A stretch of DNA of 64,000 nucleotides from Actinoplanes philippinensis (lineage in GTDB: Bacteria; Actinomycetota; Actinomycetes; Mycobacteriales; Micromonosporaceae): positions 248,001-312,000 of the forward strand of contig NZ_FONV01000005.1 in the NCBI RefSeq assembly GCF_900113015.1, written 5' to 3'. The notes below the pieces were generated by a model. That model did not search any database, was not told where the DNA came from, and worked only from the letters and a program-made list of their open reading frames with translations. The translations under genes were made by a program, and so were the position numbers. This document shows, piece by piece, positions 44,145 through 52,985 of the stretch (the first letter of the stretch is position 1; every line of letters begins with the position of its first letter).

Positions 44145-44282
44145 GAGGCGGCACTCCCGGTCAGGCCATGGTGGTCAAGGACGGCGCGAGCCTACCCGGC
44201 GCCTACGACACTTCTGCCCCAGGCGAGGCAGGTCTAGACCAGTCCGTGGCCAAAATGGGGATGATCCACCCCAAGAAGTGCG

Positions 44283-44891
44283 CTACGCCACAGTCGCCAG
44301 CGACACGGTCTGCGGCTGCAGCGCCCGGAACAGGTCCAGCGGGTACGGCTTGCCCGGAACCGACACCGGCGGCAGCTCCTGGTAGGCGATGAGCTCGTCG
44401 GTCACGTCCCGGGTGGCCGAGCAGACCACCACGGTGTCGTGCGGCGCGTAGGCCTGCAGACGGGCCGCCGTGCTCACCACGCTGCCACTGATCATCCCGT
44501 ACCCGCCGTCGAAGGCGGCCATCGGGTCGACGATCACCTCGCCGGTGGCCAGTCCCACCCGGGTCCGGACGGGGAACCTGCCGGCCAGGAGACGCCCCCT
44601 CAACGACTCCTGGACCGACAGGCCCGCCTGGACCGCGGAGGCGGCCGCCCCCCGGCCGAATCCCCCCTCCGCGGCGCCGAACACCGCCATCACCGCGTCC
44701 CCCACGTACTTCTCGACGATGCCCCCACAGCCTCGGACCACGGCCGAGACCGTCGAGAAGTAATCCCTCTGCAGCGCCCGCACCTCCGCGCAGTCCAGCC
44801 GGTCCACCAGAGCGGTGAAGCCGACGATGTCGACGAACAGCACGGTTACGGTCTGACGCCGCTCCTGAACGGCACTGATGACGGTGCTCAT
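44283..44891 (-). CDS. Class III nucleotide cyclase-like protein with an Asn-to-Ser change
   Basis: 202-residue stand-alone catalytic domain. Metal residues D21 (VLFVDIVGFTALVD) and D65 (EKYVGDAVMAVFGA) and the base-binding K61 are present, and the transition-state Arg is R144 (AARLQAYAP). The usual Asn in the motif G-x-x-V-N-x-A-A-R-L is Ser140 here (SGSVVSTAARLQ), which should lower or alter activity. No membrane, HAMP or sensory domain is attached. GGGGGAG lies 7 nt before ATG 44891; the longer frame is not supported. Divergent from the AAA/LuxR regulator across 174 nt. It may be an adenylate cyclase, a weak enzyme or a signalling pseudo-enzyme. Confidence 0.8.
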   Translation of the reverse strand: MSTVISAVQERRQTVTVLFVDIVGFTALVDRLDCAEVRALQRDYFSTVSAVVRGCGGIVEKYVGDAVMAVFGAAEGGFGRGAAASAVQAGLSVQESLRGRLLAGRFPVRTRVGLATGEVIVDPMAAFDGGYGMISGSVVSTAARLQAYAPHDTVVVCSATRDVTDELIAYQELPPVSVPGKPYPLDLFRALQPQTVSLATVA

Positions 44892-45065
44892 GTCTTCGCT
44901 CCCCCAGATCACTGCGTTGACCGGGAGTACGGTGCCAGCCAGCGGGAAGACGCGGATCCGCAGAACGACGTATCTCTGACAGCATCGAATTCCGTCGTTT
45001 TTGTGACGCAGAACAGTCCGAACCGACGACATAGTGATAGGCGGATACGGATTAGGCTGCCGAGC

Positions 45066-47874
45066 ATGGCCAGACAGGGGGACGAGGGGCCGCTTGTCGG
45101 GCGCACCGGCACGCTGGCCGACGTTCAGTCCAACCTCCGCAACGTCGGTCCCGGCGGGACAGCCGCGGTGTTCGTGACCGGGGAGAGCGGCGTCGGCAAG
45201 AGCCGGCTGCTGCGGGAGACCGCCGACGCCTTGCGGGAGACGGGTTTCTCGGTGCTGTTCGGCACCTGCCTCGACATCGGTGACGCCTCACCGCTGCACC
45301 CGGTGCTGCAGGCGCTGCGCCGGCTCGACGGCACCGCCCCGGCCGGTACGGCCGACGACGCCGGCGCCCTGCTCGAGCGGGTGTCGCGTGACCTGCGCGC
45401 GATCGCCGGCGAGCAGCAGCTGCTGCTCGTGCTGGACGACCTGCAGTGGGCCGACCGGAGCACCCGCCAGCTGCTGCTCTATCTGCTCGCCGGGCTCGGC
45501 GACGTGCGGGTGTCGGTGCTCGCCGCGATCCGCGCCGAGGCGCTGCACGGCACCCACCCGCTGCGCCGGGTCCTGGCCGAGCTGCGCCGCCTGCGCTCGG
45601 TCCGGGTGGTCGACCTGGCCCCGCTGAGCCAGGATCACACGCGTGAGCTGGTGACCGCGATCGTCGGCGGCACCGTGGCGCTGGAGGACGCCGACCGGGT
45701 CTACAAGCGCAGCGGCGGCAACCCTTTCGTGGTCGAGGAACTGGCCCGCGACCTGCGCGACGGGCGGGTCGAGCTGTCCGACACGCTGCGCGAGATCTTC
45801 CTGTCCCGGGTGGACGAGCTGCCGCCGAACGCGCACACCGTGGTGCACGCGATCGCCGCCGGTGTCGAGCCGGTCGAGCACGCGGTGCTGGCCGGGGTGG
45901 TGCCGTTGCCGGAGGACCAGCTGATCGAGGCGGTCCGGGCGGCGGTCACGCACCGGTTCGTGGCCAGCGACCGGGACGGTTACAAGCTGCGTCACCGGCT
46001 GGTCGCCGAGGTCCTGGAGCAGGAGGTGCTGCCGGCCGAGGCGGCGTCGCTGCACCGGCGGTACGCCGAGACGCTGGAGTCGGTGGAGGGCGAGCCGGAC
46101 AACGCTCGCCTGGCCTTCCACTGGCAGCGGGCCGGCGAGCCGGACCGGGCGCTGCCGCCGGTGGTGGCCTCGGCCCGCGCGGCCGAGCGGATGTACGGTT
46201 TCGCCGAGGCGCACCGCTACTGGACGATCGCGCTGCAACTGGCTGGTGACACCGATCCCCGCCGCACCGAGCTGCTGGGGCACGCCGCCGAGTCGGCCCA
46301 CCAGTGCGGCGAGCACCTGCTGGCGCTGGCCCGGCTGGAGGAGCTGGCCGGGCGGCCGGATGCCCCGGGCCAGTCCGAGCTGCACCTGCGGCGGGCGCGC
46401 TACCTGGCCGCGGCCGGGCGTTCGGCGACCGCCGAGATCGAGTATCAGCGGGCCCTCGAGGCGCCGGACTGCACTCCGCGGCGGCGGGCGTCGGCTGCGG
46501 CGTACCTCGCTGAACTGCTCCTGCATCTCGGGCGTTATGCCGACGCGAACCAGCACGCCCGGGAGGCCCTCGAACTGGCCGCGGTCAACGGCGCCACCAC
46601 CGACCTGGTGCGGGCCAGCGCCGCGCTGGGCTTCAGCGCCGCGTTCCGCGAGGACCCGGACGCCGGTCTGGCGGTCATCCGGCACGCCGTGGAGATCGCC
46701 GAGCGGTCCGGCCACCCGGACGATCTGGGCGTGGCCTACCTGCACCTGGCGGAGCTGCTGGCCGGCCCGCTGAACAGCCTCGAGGAGGGCGTGCTGGTGG
46801 CCCGGCGGGGCGCCGGCCTGCTCGCCGCCCGCGGGGTGGGCCGCACCTACCAGACCCGGCTGCTGGCGATCGCCGCGAAGGGGCTGTTCCGCAACGGTCA
46901 GTGGTCCGAGGCGTATGCGGTGCTGGAGACGGCGATGCGCAACCACCCGTCCGGCGCCGACGCGGTGGAGCTGCTGCTCGCCCGCTCGCAGCTGTGGGTC
47001 GGCTTCGGCGAGGTGGAAAATGCCCGCCGTGACCTGGACGCGGTGGCGACCCTGCTGGCCGGCGGCGGGGCGCGGCACGTGCTGCCGATGCTGACGCTGC
47101 GGGCCGGGCTGGCGATGTGGCAGGGCGAGCACGCCGAGGCGCGGGCCGCCGTGCAGCGTGGCCTGACCGAGACCCGCTCCGACGACCTGGTGCTGCTCGG
47201 GGTGCTGGCCTGGCACGGTCTGCGCGCCGAGGCGGAGGCGCACGTGGCCGGCCAGCCGATCGACGCGGGGGCGATCCGCCGGCTCCGGACGGTGATGGAT
47301 CGCCTGGTCAAGGGCGTGGTCGAGGCGCCGGCGCCGGTCCGCGCGGTGGTCGACGGCTACCTGGACCTGTGCACCGCCGAGCTGAGCCGGGTGGAGGACC
47401 GTCAGGATCCCGAGCCGTGGGCGCGGGCGGCCGCCATCTGGGACCGGCGCCAGCAGCCGTACCCCCGCGGCGTACTCACGGCTGCGGCACGCCGAGGTCT
47501 CCCTGCAGCGCCGGGTCCGGCGCACGTCGGCGGTCACCGGGCTGCGCCAGGCGTATGCGACGGCGACCGCGATGGGCGCCCGCCCGTTCGCCAACGAGAT
47601 CATCGCGGTGGCGCAGCGGTTCCGGGTCACGCTCGGCGACGACGTCCAGGTGGTGCCGGCCGGCCCGGAGCGCGCGGCGGACGAGCTGTCCACGCTGACC
47701 GGACGGGAGCGGGAGGTGCTGGCGGCGGTGGCCGAGGGCTTGACCAATCGCGAGATCGGTGAGTTGCTGTTCATCAGTGAGCGCACCGTCGGCGTGCACC
47801 TGGGGCACATCTTCGACAAACTGCAGGTGCGCACTCGCGTACAGGCGAGCCGCGTCTATCTGACAGCAGCCTGA
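45066..47874 (+). pseudogene. LuxR-family AAA-ATPase (LAL-type) regulator split by a one-base frameshift
   Basis: Large regulator of about 935 residues if repaired. N-terminal AAA: VGRTGTLADV, Walker A GESGVGKS (39-46), Walker B LLLVLDDLQWAD, and the STAND-like SGGNPFVVEELARDL. A helical-repeat middle part runs to about residue 795. At 47462-47466 a run of five C (TACCCCCGCGGCG) carries one base too many: frame 0 continues as nonsense to a stop at 47762, while the other frame encodes the expected rest, including the LuxR HTH, to 47874. Frame 0 begins at ATG 45066, with TAGGCT ending 7 nt before it (leaderless). The break may be a true mutation, slippage in the C run or a sequencing error. Without the HTH the protein could not bind DNA. 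Confidence 0.82.
47572..47874 (+). CDS. LuxR-type HTH fragment (3' part of the frameshifted regulator)
   Basis: 100-residue open frame starting MGARPFANEIIAVAQRF. Residues about 45-100 are an intact GerE/LuxR DNA-binding domain: LTGREREVLAAVAEGLTNREIGELLFISERTVGVHLGHIFDKLQVRTRVQASRV. No ribosome site precedes ATG 47572, and conserved sequence of the same frame extends upstream to about 47467, so it is best read as the end of the broken gene. If expressed alone it would bind the promoter without ATPase control. Confidence 0.7.
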   Translation: MGARPFANEIIAVAQRFRVTLGDDVQVVPAGPERAADELSTLTGREREVLAAVAEGLTNREIGELLFISERTVGVHLGHIFDKLQVRTRVQASRVYLTAA

Positions 47875-47972
47875 CCAGGCGATCGTTATCCGTGCGTGAC
47901 ATACGTACACGGAATACGTCGTTCTACCGATCCGACCACGGACCCCCGATGGAAGTGTAGGCGCCACGGGGG

Positions 47973-48008
47973 AGCACCGCCCGGCGACAGGCTTCGCCGG
48001 GCGGTGCT
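47973..48008 (+). terminator. 15-bp perfect hairpin
   Basis: AGCACCGCCCGGCGA and TCGCCGGGCGGTGCT with a 6-nt loop. It is 98 nt after the LuxR stop and 41 nt before the DUF5995 start, so it can terminate the former or sit in the leader of the latter. Confidence 0.75.
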
Positions 48009-48049
48009 GGGGGCCCTCCGTTGCCTTTGCATCACCCACGGAGGAACCC

Positions 48050-48820
48050 ATGACCCAGCCCATCTGGGGCCCCGTACAGCAGGAGATGTCCGACCTCCTG
48101 CAACGGCACCCCGACGACGTCCCCGGAGTGGTCGACCTACTCGCCCGACTACAGGTTGCCCTGTGCCGAGTGCCACCGTTGCTCGACAGCAACCCGCTGG
48201 CCGACTTCAACAAGCTCTACCTCACGATCACCGAGAACGTGCTGGAGCGTCTCTACGCCGGCAAGTTCAAGGACCCCGCGTTCCTCGCCCGGCTCGATGT
48301 CGAATTCGCCGCCCGCTATTTCGACGCCCTCCGTTACTGGACCGAGGGCAGTCCGGCGTGTCCGGGCGTGTGGGCCGGCCTGTTCTGCCGGATCCCCGGG
48401 CCGGACGCGCGCGCCCTGCCGTCGGCGGTCGCCGGGGTCAACGCGCACATCAACTTCGACCTGCCGTTCGCCCTGGTGACGACGTTCGACCACCTCGGCA
48501 GCGACCCGGTCGACGGCAGCGACCAGCACCACGACTACCTGCAGGTCAACGACATCTTCGCCGAGGAGATCCCGGGTCTGCGCCGCGGCTATCTGGACCG
48601 CTGGCAGCTACTCATCGACACGATGAACGGTGACCTCGACGACTGGTGGCAGGGCGAGATGGTGGAGTACACCCGTAACGTCGCCTGGCGCAACGCCCAG
48701 AAGCTGTGGGCGATCCGGCACGATCTGGGCGCGCTCGACAAGGAGCGCCGCCGTCTCGACGGCACCGCCACCGGCCTCGGCAAGCTGCTGCTGTCACCGT
48801 TCGGCAGCTTCCTGCAGTAA
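48050..48820 (+). CDS. DUF5995 family protein
   Basis: 256 residues, cytoplasmic. Recognisable by LARLDVEFAARYFDALRYW, VNAHINFDLPFALVTTFDHLG (the conserved N-A-H-I-N-x-D-L), HHDYLQVNDIFAEEIP and the C-terminal RNVAWRNAQKLWAIRHD. Conserved His, Asn and Asp residues at N-A-H-I-N-F-D-L and D-Y-x-x-V-N could bind a metal; this is inference since no function is established to my knowledge. GGAGGA is 4 nt before the ATG, a strong site. Monocistronic between two hairpin regions. Confidence 0.85.
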   Translation: MTQPIWGPVQQEMSDLLQRHPDDVPGVVDLLARLQVALCRVPPLLDSNPLADFNKLYLTITENVLERLYAGKFKDPAFLARLDVEFAARYFDALRYWTEGSPACPGVWAGLFCRIPGPDARALPSAVAGVNAHINFDLPFALVTTFDHLGSDPVDGSDQHHDYLQVNDIFAEEIPGLRRGYLDRWQLLIDTMNGDLDDWWQGEMVEYTRNVAWRNAQKLWAIRHDLGALDKERRRLDGTATGLGKLLLSPFGSFLQ

Positions 48821-48833
48821 CGGCGGTTCGGCG

Positions 48834-49337
48834 TCAGCCGACGATGATCAGGCGGGCCGTGACAGCCGCACCGTCACGGACCCCGCCGACACCGACCTGC
48901 ACGCCGGCACGCACCGCGCTGCGCTCGGCCTTCTCCCGGTTCTGGGCCACCCGTACCGGATCGCCGTATGTCCAGGTCAGCTCGAAGCCGTCGGACGACT
49001 TCACGGTGAAACCCTTGTCGTCGGCGGCGGTCACCGCGCCACGCTGGACCACGACGGTGCGCTCCTCATCGTCGCGGGTCCGCACCACCACCTCACCGTG
49101 CAGCGTGTTCTTGCGCAGCAGCTTGCGCACGGTGTGGGGCCGCACGCCCGGCTTCCCGGCCGCCGTGTCCCCCGCGTCGCCGGCGTCCCCCGCGTCGCCG
49201 GCGTCGAAGCCGACCTCCTGCAGCGCCACCATCTCGACGGCGGCGTCGGCGGCCTCGGCGGCGGGCACTTGCGCGCCGCACCCGCTCACCGCGAGAGCAA
49301 GAGCAACGATCAAGACCTTCATGGATGTACGGTTCAT
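48834..49337 (-). CDS. Lipoprotein linked to the two-component system
   Basis: 167 residues. Signal KVLIVALALAVSGC with a lipobox ending in S-G-C. Then a spacer containing FDAGDAGDAGDAGDTAAG, a GDA repeat encoded by 9-bp units. The mature domain (LHGEVVVRTRDDEERTVVVQRGAVTAADDKGFTVKSSDGFELTWTYGDPVRVAQNR) is a small beta domain like those of DUF5666-type proteins. It is third in the RR-HK-lipoprotein operon, 74 nt after the kinase, and probably acts at the cell surface as accessory or target. ATG 49337 and 49322 are both possible; only the second gives a shorter n-region. Confidence 0.72.
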   Translation of the reverse strand: MNRTSMKVLIVALALAVSGCGAQVPAAEAADAAVEMVALQEVGFDAGDAGDAGDAGDTAAGKPGVRPHTVRKLLRKNTLHGEVVVRTRDDEERTVVVQRGAVTAADDKGFTVKSSDGFELTWTYGDPVRVAQNREKAERSAVRAGVQVGVGGVRDGAAVTARLIIVG

Positions 49338-49411
49338 GCGCTCGATGGTGGCCAGGAGCCGATCGGACCGCGTGCGGTTCGTGTTCGGGTTCGGTAAAGG
49401 ACGGGTCGGGC

Positions 49412-50770
49412 TCACGCGTCGCTGTGGCCCTGCCGGCCGGGCAGCGCCACGGTGAACATCGCGCCGCCTTCGGGGGCGTGACCCGCACTGATCCGGCCGC
49501 CGAGCCGGGTCACCAGACGGGCGGCCAAGGCCAGGCCGAGCCCGCTGCCGACCTTGCGCACCCCGCGGTAACGCCGGTTCAGCTCGCCCCGTTCGAACGC
49601 GACGGCCAGGTCGTCGTCGGTGAATCCGGGGCCTCCGTCGCGTACCTCGATGATGCCCTCGCCCTCGCCGGACCGGACGGCGAGAATGAGCGGCGCGCCG
49701 GCCGGGACCACCCGCAGGGCGTTCTCGCAGAGGCCGTCGAGCACCTGCCGGATCCGGCCCGGGTCGGTGCCGACGACCACCGGCTCGTCCGGCGTCCGCA
49801 CGGTCAGTGCCGGCCCGCCGTCGGCGCATCGCGCGGCCCACGCCTGCCCGGCCTGCCGGACCAGCTCCCCCAGGTCCACGTCGGTGACGTCCAGCGGCAG
49901 GTCGGCGGCCTCCAGCCGGGAGAGCACCAGCAGGTCGGAGATGAGCCGGTCCAGTCGCTGCGCCTCGGCGAGCACCGTCGATCCGGCCGCGGCCGTGTCG
50001 TCGCCGCTGATCACACCGTCGGCCAGCGCCTCGGCGTAACCGCGGATCGTCGCCAGCGGGGTACGCAACTCGTGCGACACCGACAGCAGGAAGTCACGCT
50101 CCCGGCCCTCACTGGTCTGCAACGCGCCCGCCAGCTGGTTGATGGCGTCGGCGAGCCGGACCGCCTCGGCCGGGCCGGCACGGGCGATCCGCACCGAACG
50201 GTCGCCGGCCGCGAGCCGCCCGGCGGCGGCCGCGGCCAGCCCGATCGGCCGGGCCACGAACCTGGCCAGCAGCGCACCCGCCAGGATGCCCCCGAGAAGG
50301 CCGGCCAGCAGCGCCACCCACACGCCGCGGAACACCCGCCACCCGACGCCGGAGGCGACCCTCCGGGTGAGGACCACCCCGCTGGCGGCGCCCGGGAGAG
50401 GACTGCCGGCGATGAACGAGGGCCGGCCGCCGACCGGTGCCCGCAGGTCGACGGTGCCGCCCGCGGTGATCCGGCGGACCACCCGCGGCGGCAGCCCCTC
50501 CCTGTCCGGGCGACCGTTTCTGATCAGGTAGATCTCGATGTCCTGAGCGCGCAGCCGGTCGGTGATCCGCTTCCGGGCGGCCGGCCGCTCGTCGGTCAGC
50601 GACTCGACCGCGAGGACGGTCTTGTCCATCAGCTCGGCGCGGATCTGGGTGTTCACCGAGCGGATCGCGATCGGCACGGCCACCATCGCGGTCACGATCA
50701 CGGCGACCACCGCGGTGGCGGCGGTGACCAGCACGGCACGGCCGGTCAGCGTACGGAAGAAGTCACGCAT
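49412..50770 (-). CDS. Two-component sensor histidine kinase
   Basis: 452 residues. Membrane helix 1 near 12-36 (AVLVTAATAVVAVIVTAMVAVPIAI), extracytoplasmic sensor of about 110 residues, helix 2 near 150-170 (VWVALLAGLLGGILAGALLARFV), HAMP linker, then HisKA with H233 in SVSHELRTPLATIRGYAEALADG. ATPase: N box CENALRVVPAG, G1 EVRDGGPGF, F and G2 GSGLGLALAARLV. ATG 50770 overlaps the response regulator's stop by 8 nt; the longer frame is unsupported. The sensor domain is without a recognisable fold. Signal unknown. Confidence 0.92.
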   Translation of the reverse strand: MRDFFRTLTGRAVLVTAATAVVAVIVTAMVAVPIAIRSVNTQIRAELMDKTVLAVESLTDERPAARKRITDRLRAQDIEIYLIRNGRPDREGLPPRVVRRITAGGTVDLRAPVGGRPSFIAGSPLPGAASGVVLTRRVASGVGWRVFRGVWVALLAGLLGGILAGALLARFVARPIGLAAAAAGRLAAGDRSVRIARAGPAEAVRLADAINQLAGALQTSEGRERDFLLSVSHELRTPLATIRGYAEALADGVISGDDTAAAGSTVLAEAQRLDRLISDLLVLSRLEAADLPLDVTDVDLGELVRQAGQAWAARCADGGPALTVRTPDEPVVVGTDPGRIRQVLDGLCENALRVVPAGAPLILAVRSGEGEGIIEVRDGGPGFTDDDLAVAFERGELNRRYRGVRKVGSGLGLALAARLVTRLGGRISAGHAPEGGAMFTVALPGRQGHSDA

Positions 50771-51452
50771 CGGCCGTGTACCCGACTCCACGGACGGTCC
50801 GGATCAGGCCGGCCGACGGGCCGAGCTTGGCCCGCACCTGCGCCACGTGCACGTCGACCGTCCGGGTGCCGGCGTGCGACGCGTAGCCCCAGACCGCGGC
50901 CAGCAGCTCCTCGCGGGTGAACACCCGCCCCGGCCGGCCCAGCAGGTGGGCGAGCAGATCGAACTCGGTGGCCGTCAGGGTGAGCGCGGCGCCGTCCACG
51001 GTGACGGAGCGGCGGCCGGGATCGAGCCTCAGGGGGCCGAGGGACCGGACCCGGTCGGGCTCGGCGGTGACCGACGCCCGCCGCAGCAGCGCCTTGACCC
51101 GGGTCACCAGCTCCCGCGGGCTGAACGGCTTCGTCACGTAGTCGTCGCCGCCCAGCTCCAGCCCGAGGATCCGGTCGACCTCGTCGTCCCGCGCGGTCAG
51201 GAAGATCACCGGCGTCCAGTCGCCGTCGGCACGCAGCCGGCGGCAGATCTCGGTGCCGTCCAGCCCCGGCAGGGCGATGTCGAGGATGCAGGCGACCGGG
51301 CGCAGGCGGCGAGCGGCGGCCAGCCCGGCCGCCCCGTCCCGTTCCACGTGCACCCCGAACCCCTCACGGCTCAGGTAGAGCCGGACCAGGTCGGCGATCG
51401 GCCGCTCGTCCTCGACCACGAGGACCAGCCCCCGGCCCGGTATGTCCGTCAT
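50763..51452 (-). CDS. OmpR-family response regulator
   Basis: 229 residues. Receiver: acid pocket VVEDE, phospho-acceptor D58 in ACILDIALPGLDG, conserved FLTARDD and K108 in DDYVTKPFSPRELV. C-terminal winged helix: LTLTATEFDLLAHLLGRPGRVFTREELLAAVWGYASHAGTRTVDVHVAQVRAKLG...IRTVRGVGYTA, typical of OmpR/PhoB. First gene of the operon. The ATG at 51452 is weakly placed with respect to ribosome sites. Inverted repeats in the 516-nt upstream region (TGTCGCACC...GGTGCGACA at 51568-51589) may be binding sites, but OmpR sites are usually direct repeats. Confidence 0.92.
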   Translation of the reverse strand: MTDIPGRGLVLVVEDERPIADLVRLYLSREGFGVHVERDGAAGLAAARRLRPVACILDIALPGLDGTEICRRLRADGDWTPVIFLTARDDEVDRILGLELGGDDYVTKPFSPRELVTRVKALLRRASVTAEPDRVRSLGPLRLDPGRRSVTVDGAALTLTATEFDLLAHLLGRPGRVFTREELLAAVWGYASHAGTRTVDVHVAQVRAKLGPSAGLIRTVRGVGYTADA

Positions 51453-51567
51453 CGGCCCATCATCGGTCTGCGCACCCGCGTCCACCAGGTCATCATGCCG
51501 CCGTCCGGGCCGCGCGAACGTTCGAGGAAGGTAAGGACGCCGATGACCCGACCGGGTGACGTGTGCG

Positions 51568-51589
51568 TGTCGCACCGGATGGTGCGACA
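51568..51589. promoter_or_regulatory. Perfect 9-bp inverted repeat
   Basis: TGTCGCACC, GGAT, GGTGCGACA. It is either an operator or a small hairpin in the gap between the divergent response regulator and hydroquinone reductase genes. Confidence 0.5.
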
Positions 51590-51628
51590 TCACCGCTCTT
51601 CCGGCCGTGACCAGCGACCGATCGATGA

Positions 51629-51667
51629 TGGGCGCGCTCCCAGAAAGGATCGGGAAGCGCTTTCCCA
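51629..51667. promoter_or_regulatory. Two LacI/CebR-like operator boxes
   Basis: TGGGCGCGCTCCCA (51629-51642) differs at one base from the Streptomyces CebR operator TGGGAGCGCTCCCA. GGGAAGCGCTTTCCCA (51652-51667) is a second near-palindrome of the LacI-family type with central GCGC. They are 23 bp apart. TATAAA (51674-51679), a possible -10, follows. No LacI gene adjoins; the one at 26456 has a different operator. Confidence 0.55.
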
Positions 51668-51688
51668 TCGTGCTATAAAAGCGACAGT

Positions 51689-51737
51689 GCGCCGGGGGCG
51701 AGGCGTCGGACACGGGGGGATGCCTCGCCCCCGGCGC
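51689..51737 (+). ncRNA. Large stem-loop at the start of a predicted transcript
   Basis: GCGCCGGGGGCGAGGC (51689-51704) pairs perfectly with GCCTCGCCCCCGGCGC (51722-51737), a 16-bp stem with a 17-nt loop that contains GGGGGG. It begins about 10 nt after a TATAAA hexamer, so a transcript from there would begin with it. It could be an early terminator, a small RNA or a leader structure for the gene at 51969. Not a coding region; the remaining 51738-51968 has no gene. Confidence 0.4.
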
Positions 51738-51968
51738 CCCGGCCGCGCTCTGGAGACGTCCACACTCGCATCGGCCCGCGCGCCGATGCCGACCGACTGC
51801 TTCGCGGGCTGAACGCCGTCTCCCCGCACCCCGCCCCGGCCGGCGCGTTCCGGCCGCGACCGGCGGCCCTCCTCGCGTGGATGCCACGGGAGGAGTGGTT
51901 GCGGCTGGGGGCGGCCGTCGGCGTACCGGAAAAGGGTTCGGGATTGTCTGTTCGGGAACGATGGGTGC

Positions 51969-52985
51969 ATGGCCTATGTGAATCCGGCGGGTGAGTTCAC
52001 CCGCGATCAGCGGTACATCGCCACCCGGATCACCGCGGACGGGCGGGACGGTTTTCCGGTCGAGGCGGGGCGTTATCGGCTGGTGGTCGCGCGGGCGTGC
52101 CCGTGGGCGAATCGAGCGATCATCGTGCGGCGGCTGCTCGGCCTGGAGGACGCGTTGTCGATGGGCATCTGCGGGCCGACGCACGACGAACGGAGCTGGA
52201 CCTTCGATCTCGATCCGGGCGGGCGTGATCCGGTCCTCGGGATCGAGCGGCTGCAGGAGGCGTTCCTGGCCCGTTTCCCGGATTACGACAAGGGCGTGAC
52301 GGTCCCCGCGATCGTGGACGTGACCAGCGGAGAGGTCGTCACCAACGACTTCGCGCAGATCACCCTCGACCTGTCGCTGGAATGGACGGAGCATCATCGG
52401 CAGGGCGCCCCCGAGCTCTATCCGCCGCACCTGCGGGACGAGATCGACGCGGTGAACGAGGGCGTGTTCGCCGACGTGAACAACGGCGTCTACCGGGCCG
52501 GATTCGCGGGCACGCAGGAGGCCTACGAGAAGGCGTACGCCCGGTTGTTCGCCCGTCTCGACCAGCTGTCGGAGCGCCTTTCCGGACAGCGTTACCTGGT
52601 CGGTGACACGATCACCGAGGCCGATGTCCGGCTGTTCACGACACTGGCCCGATTCGACGCCGTCTACCACGGCCATTTCAAGTGCAACCGCACCAAGCTG
52701 ACCGAGATGCCGGTGCTCTGGGCGTACGCGCGCGACCTGTTCCAGACGCCCGGATTCGGCGACACGATCGATTTCACGCACATCAAACGGCACTACTACG
52801 AGGTGCACCGCGACATCAATCCGAGCGGTGTCGTCCCGGCCGGCCCGGACCTGCGGGGCTGGCTGACCCCGCACGGCCGCGAGTCGCTGGGCGGCCGCCC
52901 GTTCGGGGACGGCACTCCCCCGCCGCCGCCGGCCCCGGCCGAGACGGTCCCGGCGTCACACTCCGCCGAGCAGGTCTCGCAGTAG
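51969..52985 (+). CDS. Glutathionyl-hydroquinone-reductase-like (Xi-class GST) protein
   Basis: 338 residues. Thioredoxin-like N-terminal domain with the catalytic C44 in RACPWANRAIIVRRLLGL (C-P-W-A, the Xi-class motif). All-helical C-terminal domain: DEIDAVNEGVFADVNNGVYRAGFAGTQEAYEKAYARLFARLDQL...ITEADVRLFTTLARFDAVYHGHFKCN, the best-conserved Xi-class block. In glutathione-using bacteria these enzymes reduce S-glutathionyl hydroquinones; actinobacteria make mycothiol, so the thiol partner here is probably mycothiol, which is inference. A proline-rich tail (GTPPPPPAPAETV) extends the C-terminus. Its last 30 nt overlap the tail of the convergent MarR gene. Confidence 0.9.
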   Translation: MAYVNPAGEFTRDQRYIATRITADGRDGFPVEAGRYRLVVARACPWANRAIIVRRLLGLEDALSMGICGPTHDERSWTFDLDPGGRDPVLGIERLQEAFLARFPDYDKGVTVPAIVDVTSGEVVTNDFAQITLDLSLEWTEHHRQGAPELYPPHLRDEIDAVNEGVFADVNNGVYRAGFAGTQEAYEKAYARLFARLDQLSERLSGQRYLVGDTITEADVRLFTTLARFDAVYHGHFKCNRTKLTEMPVLWAYARDLFQTPGFGDTIDFTHIKRHYYEVHRDINPSGVVPAGPDLRGWLTPHGRESLGGRPFGDGTPPPPPAPAETVPASHSAEQVSQ

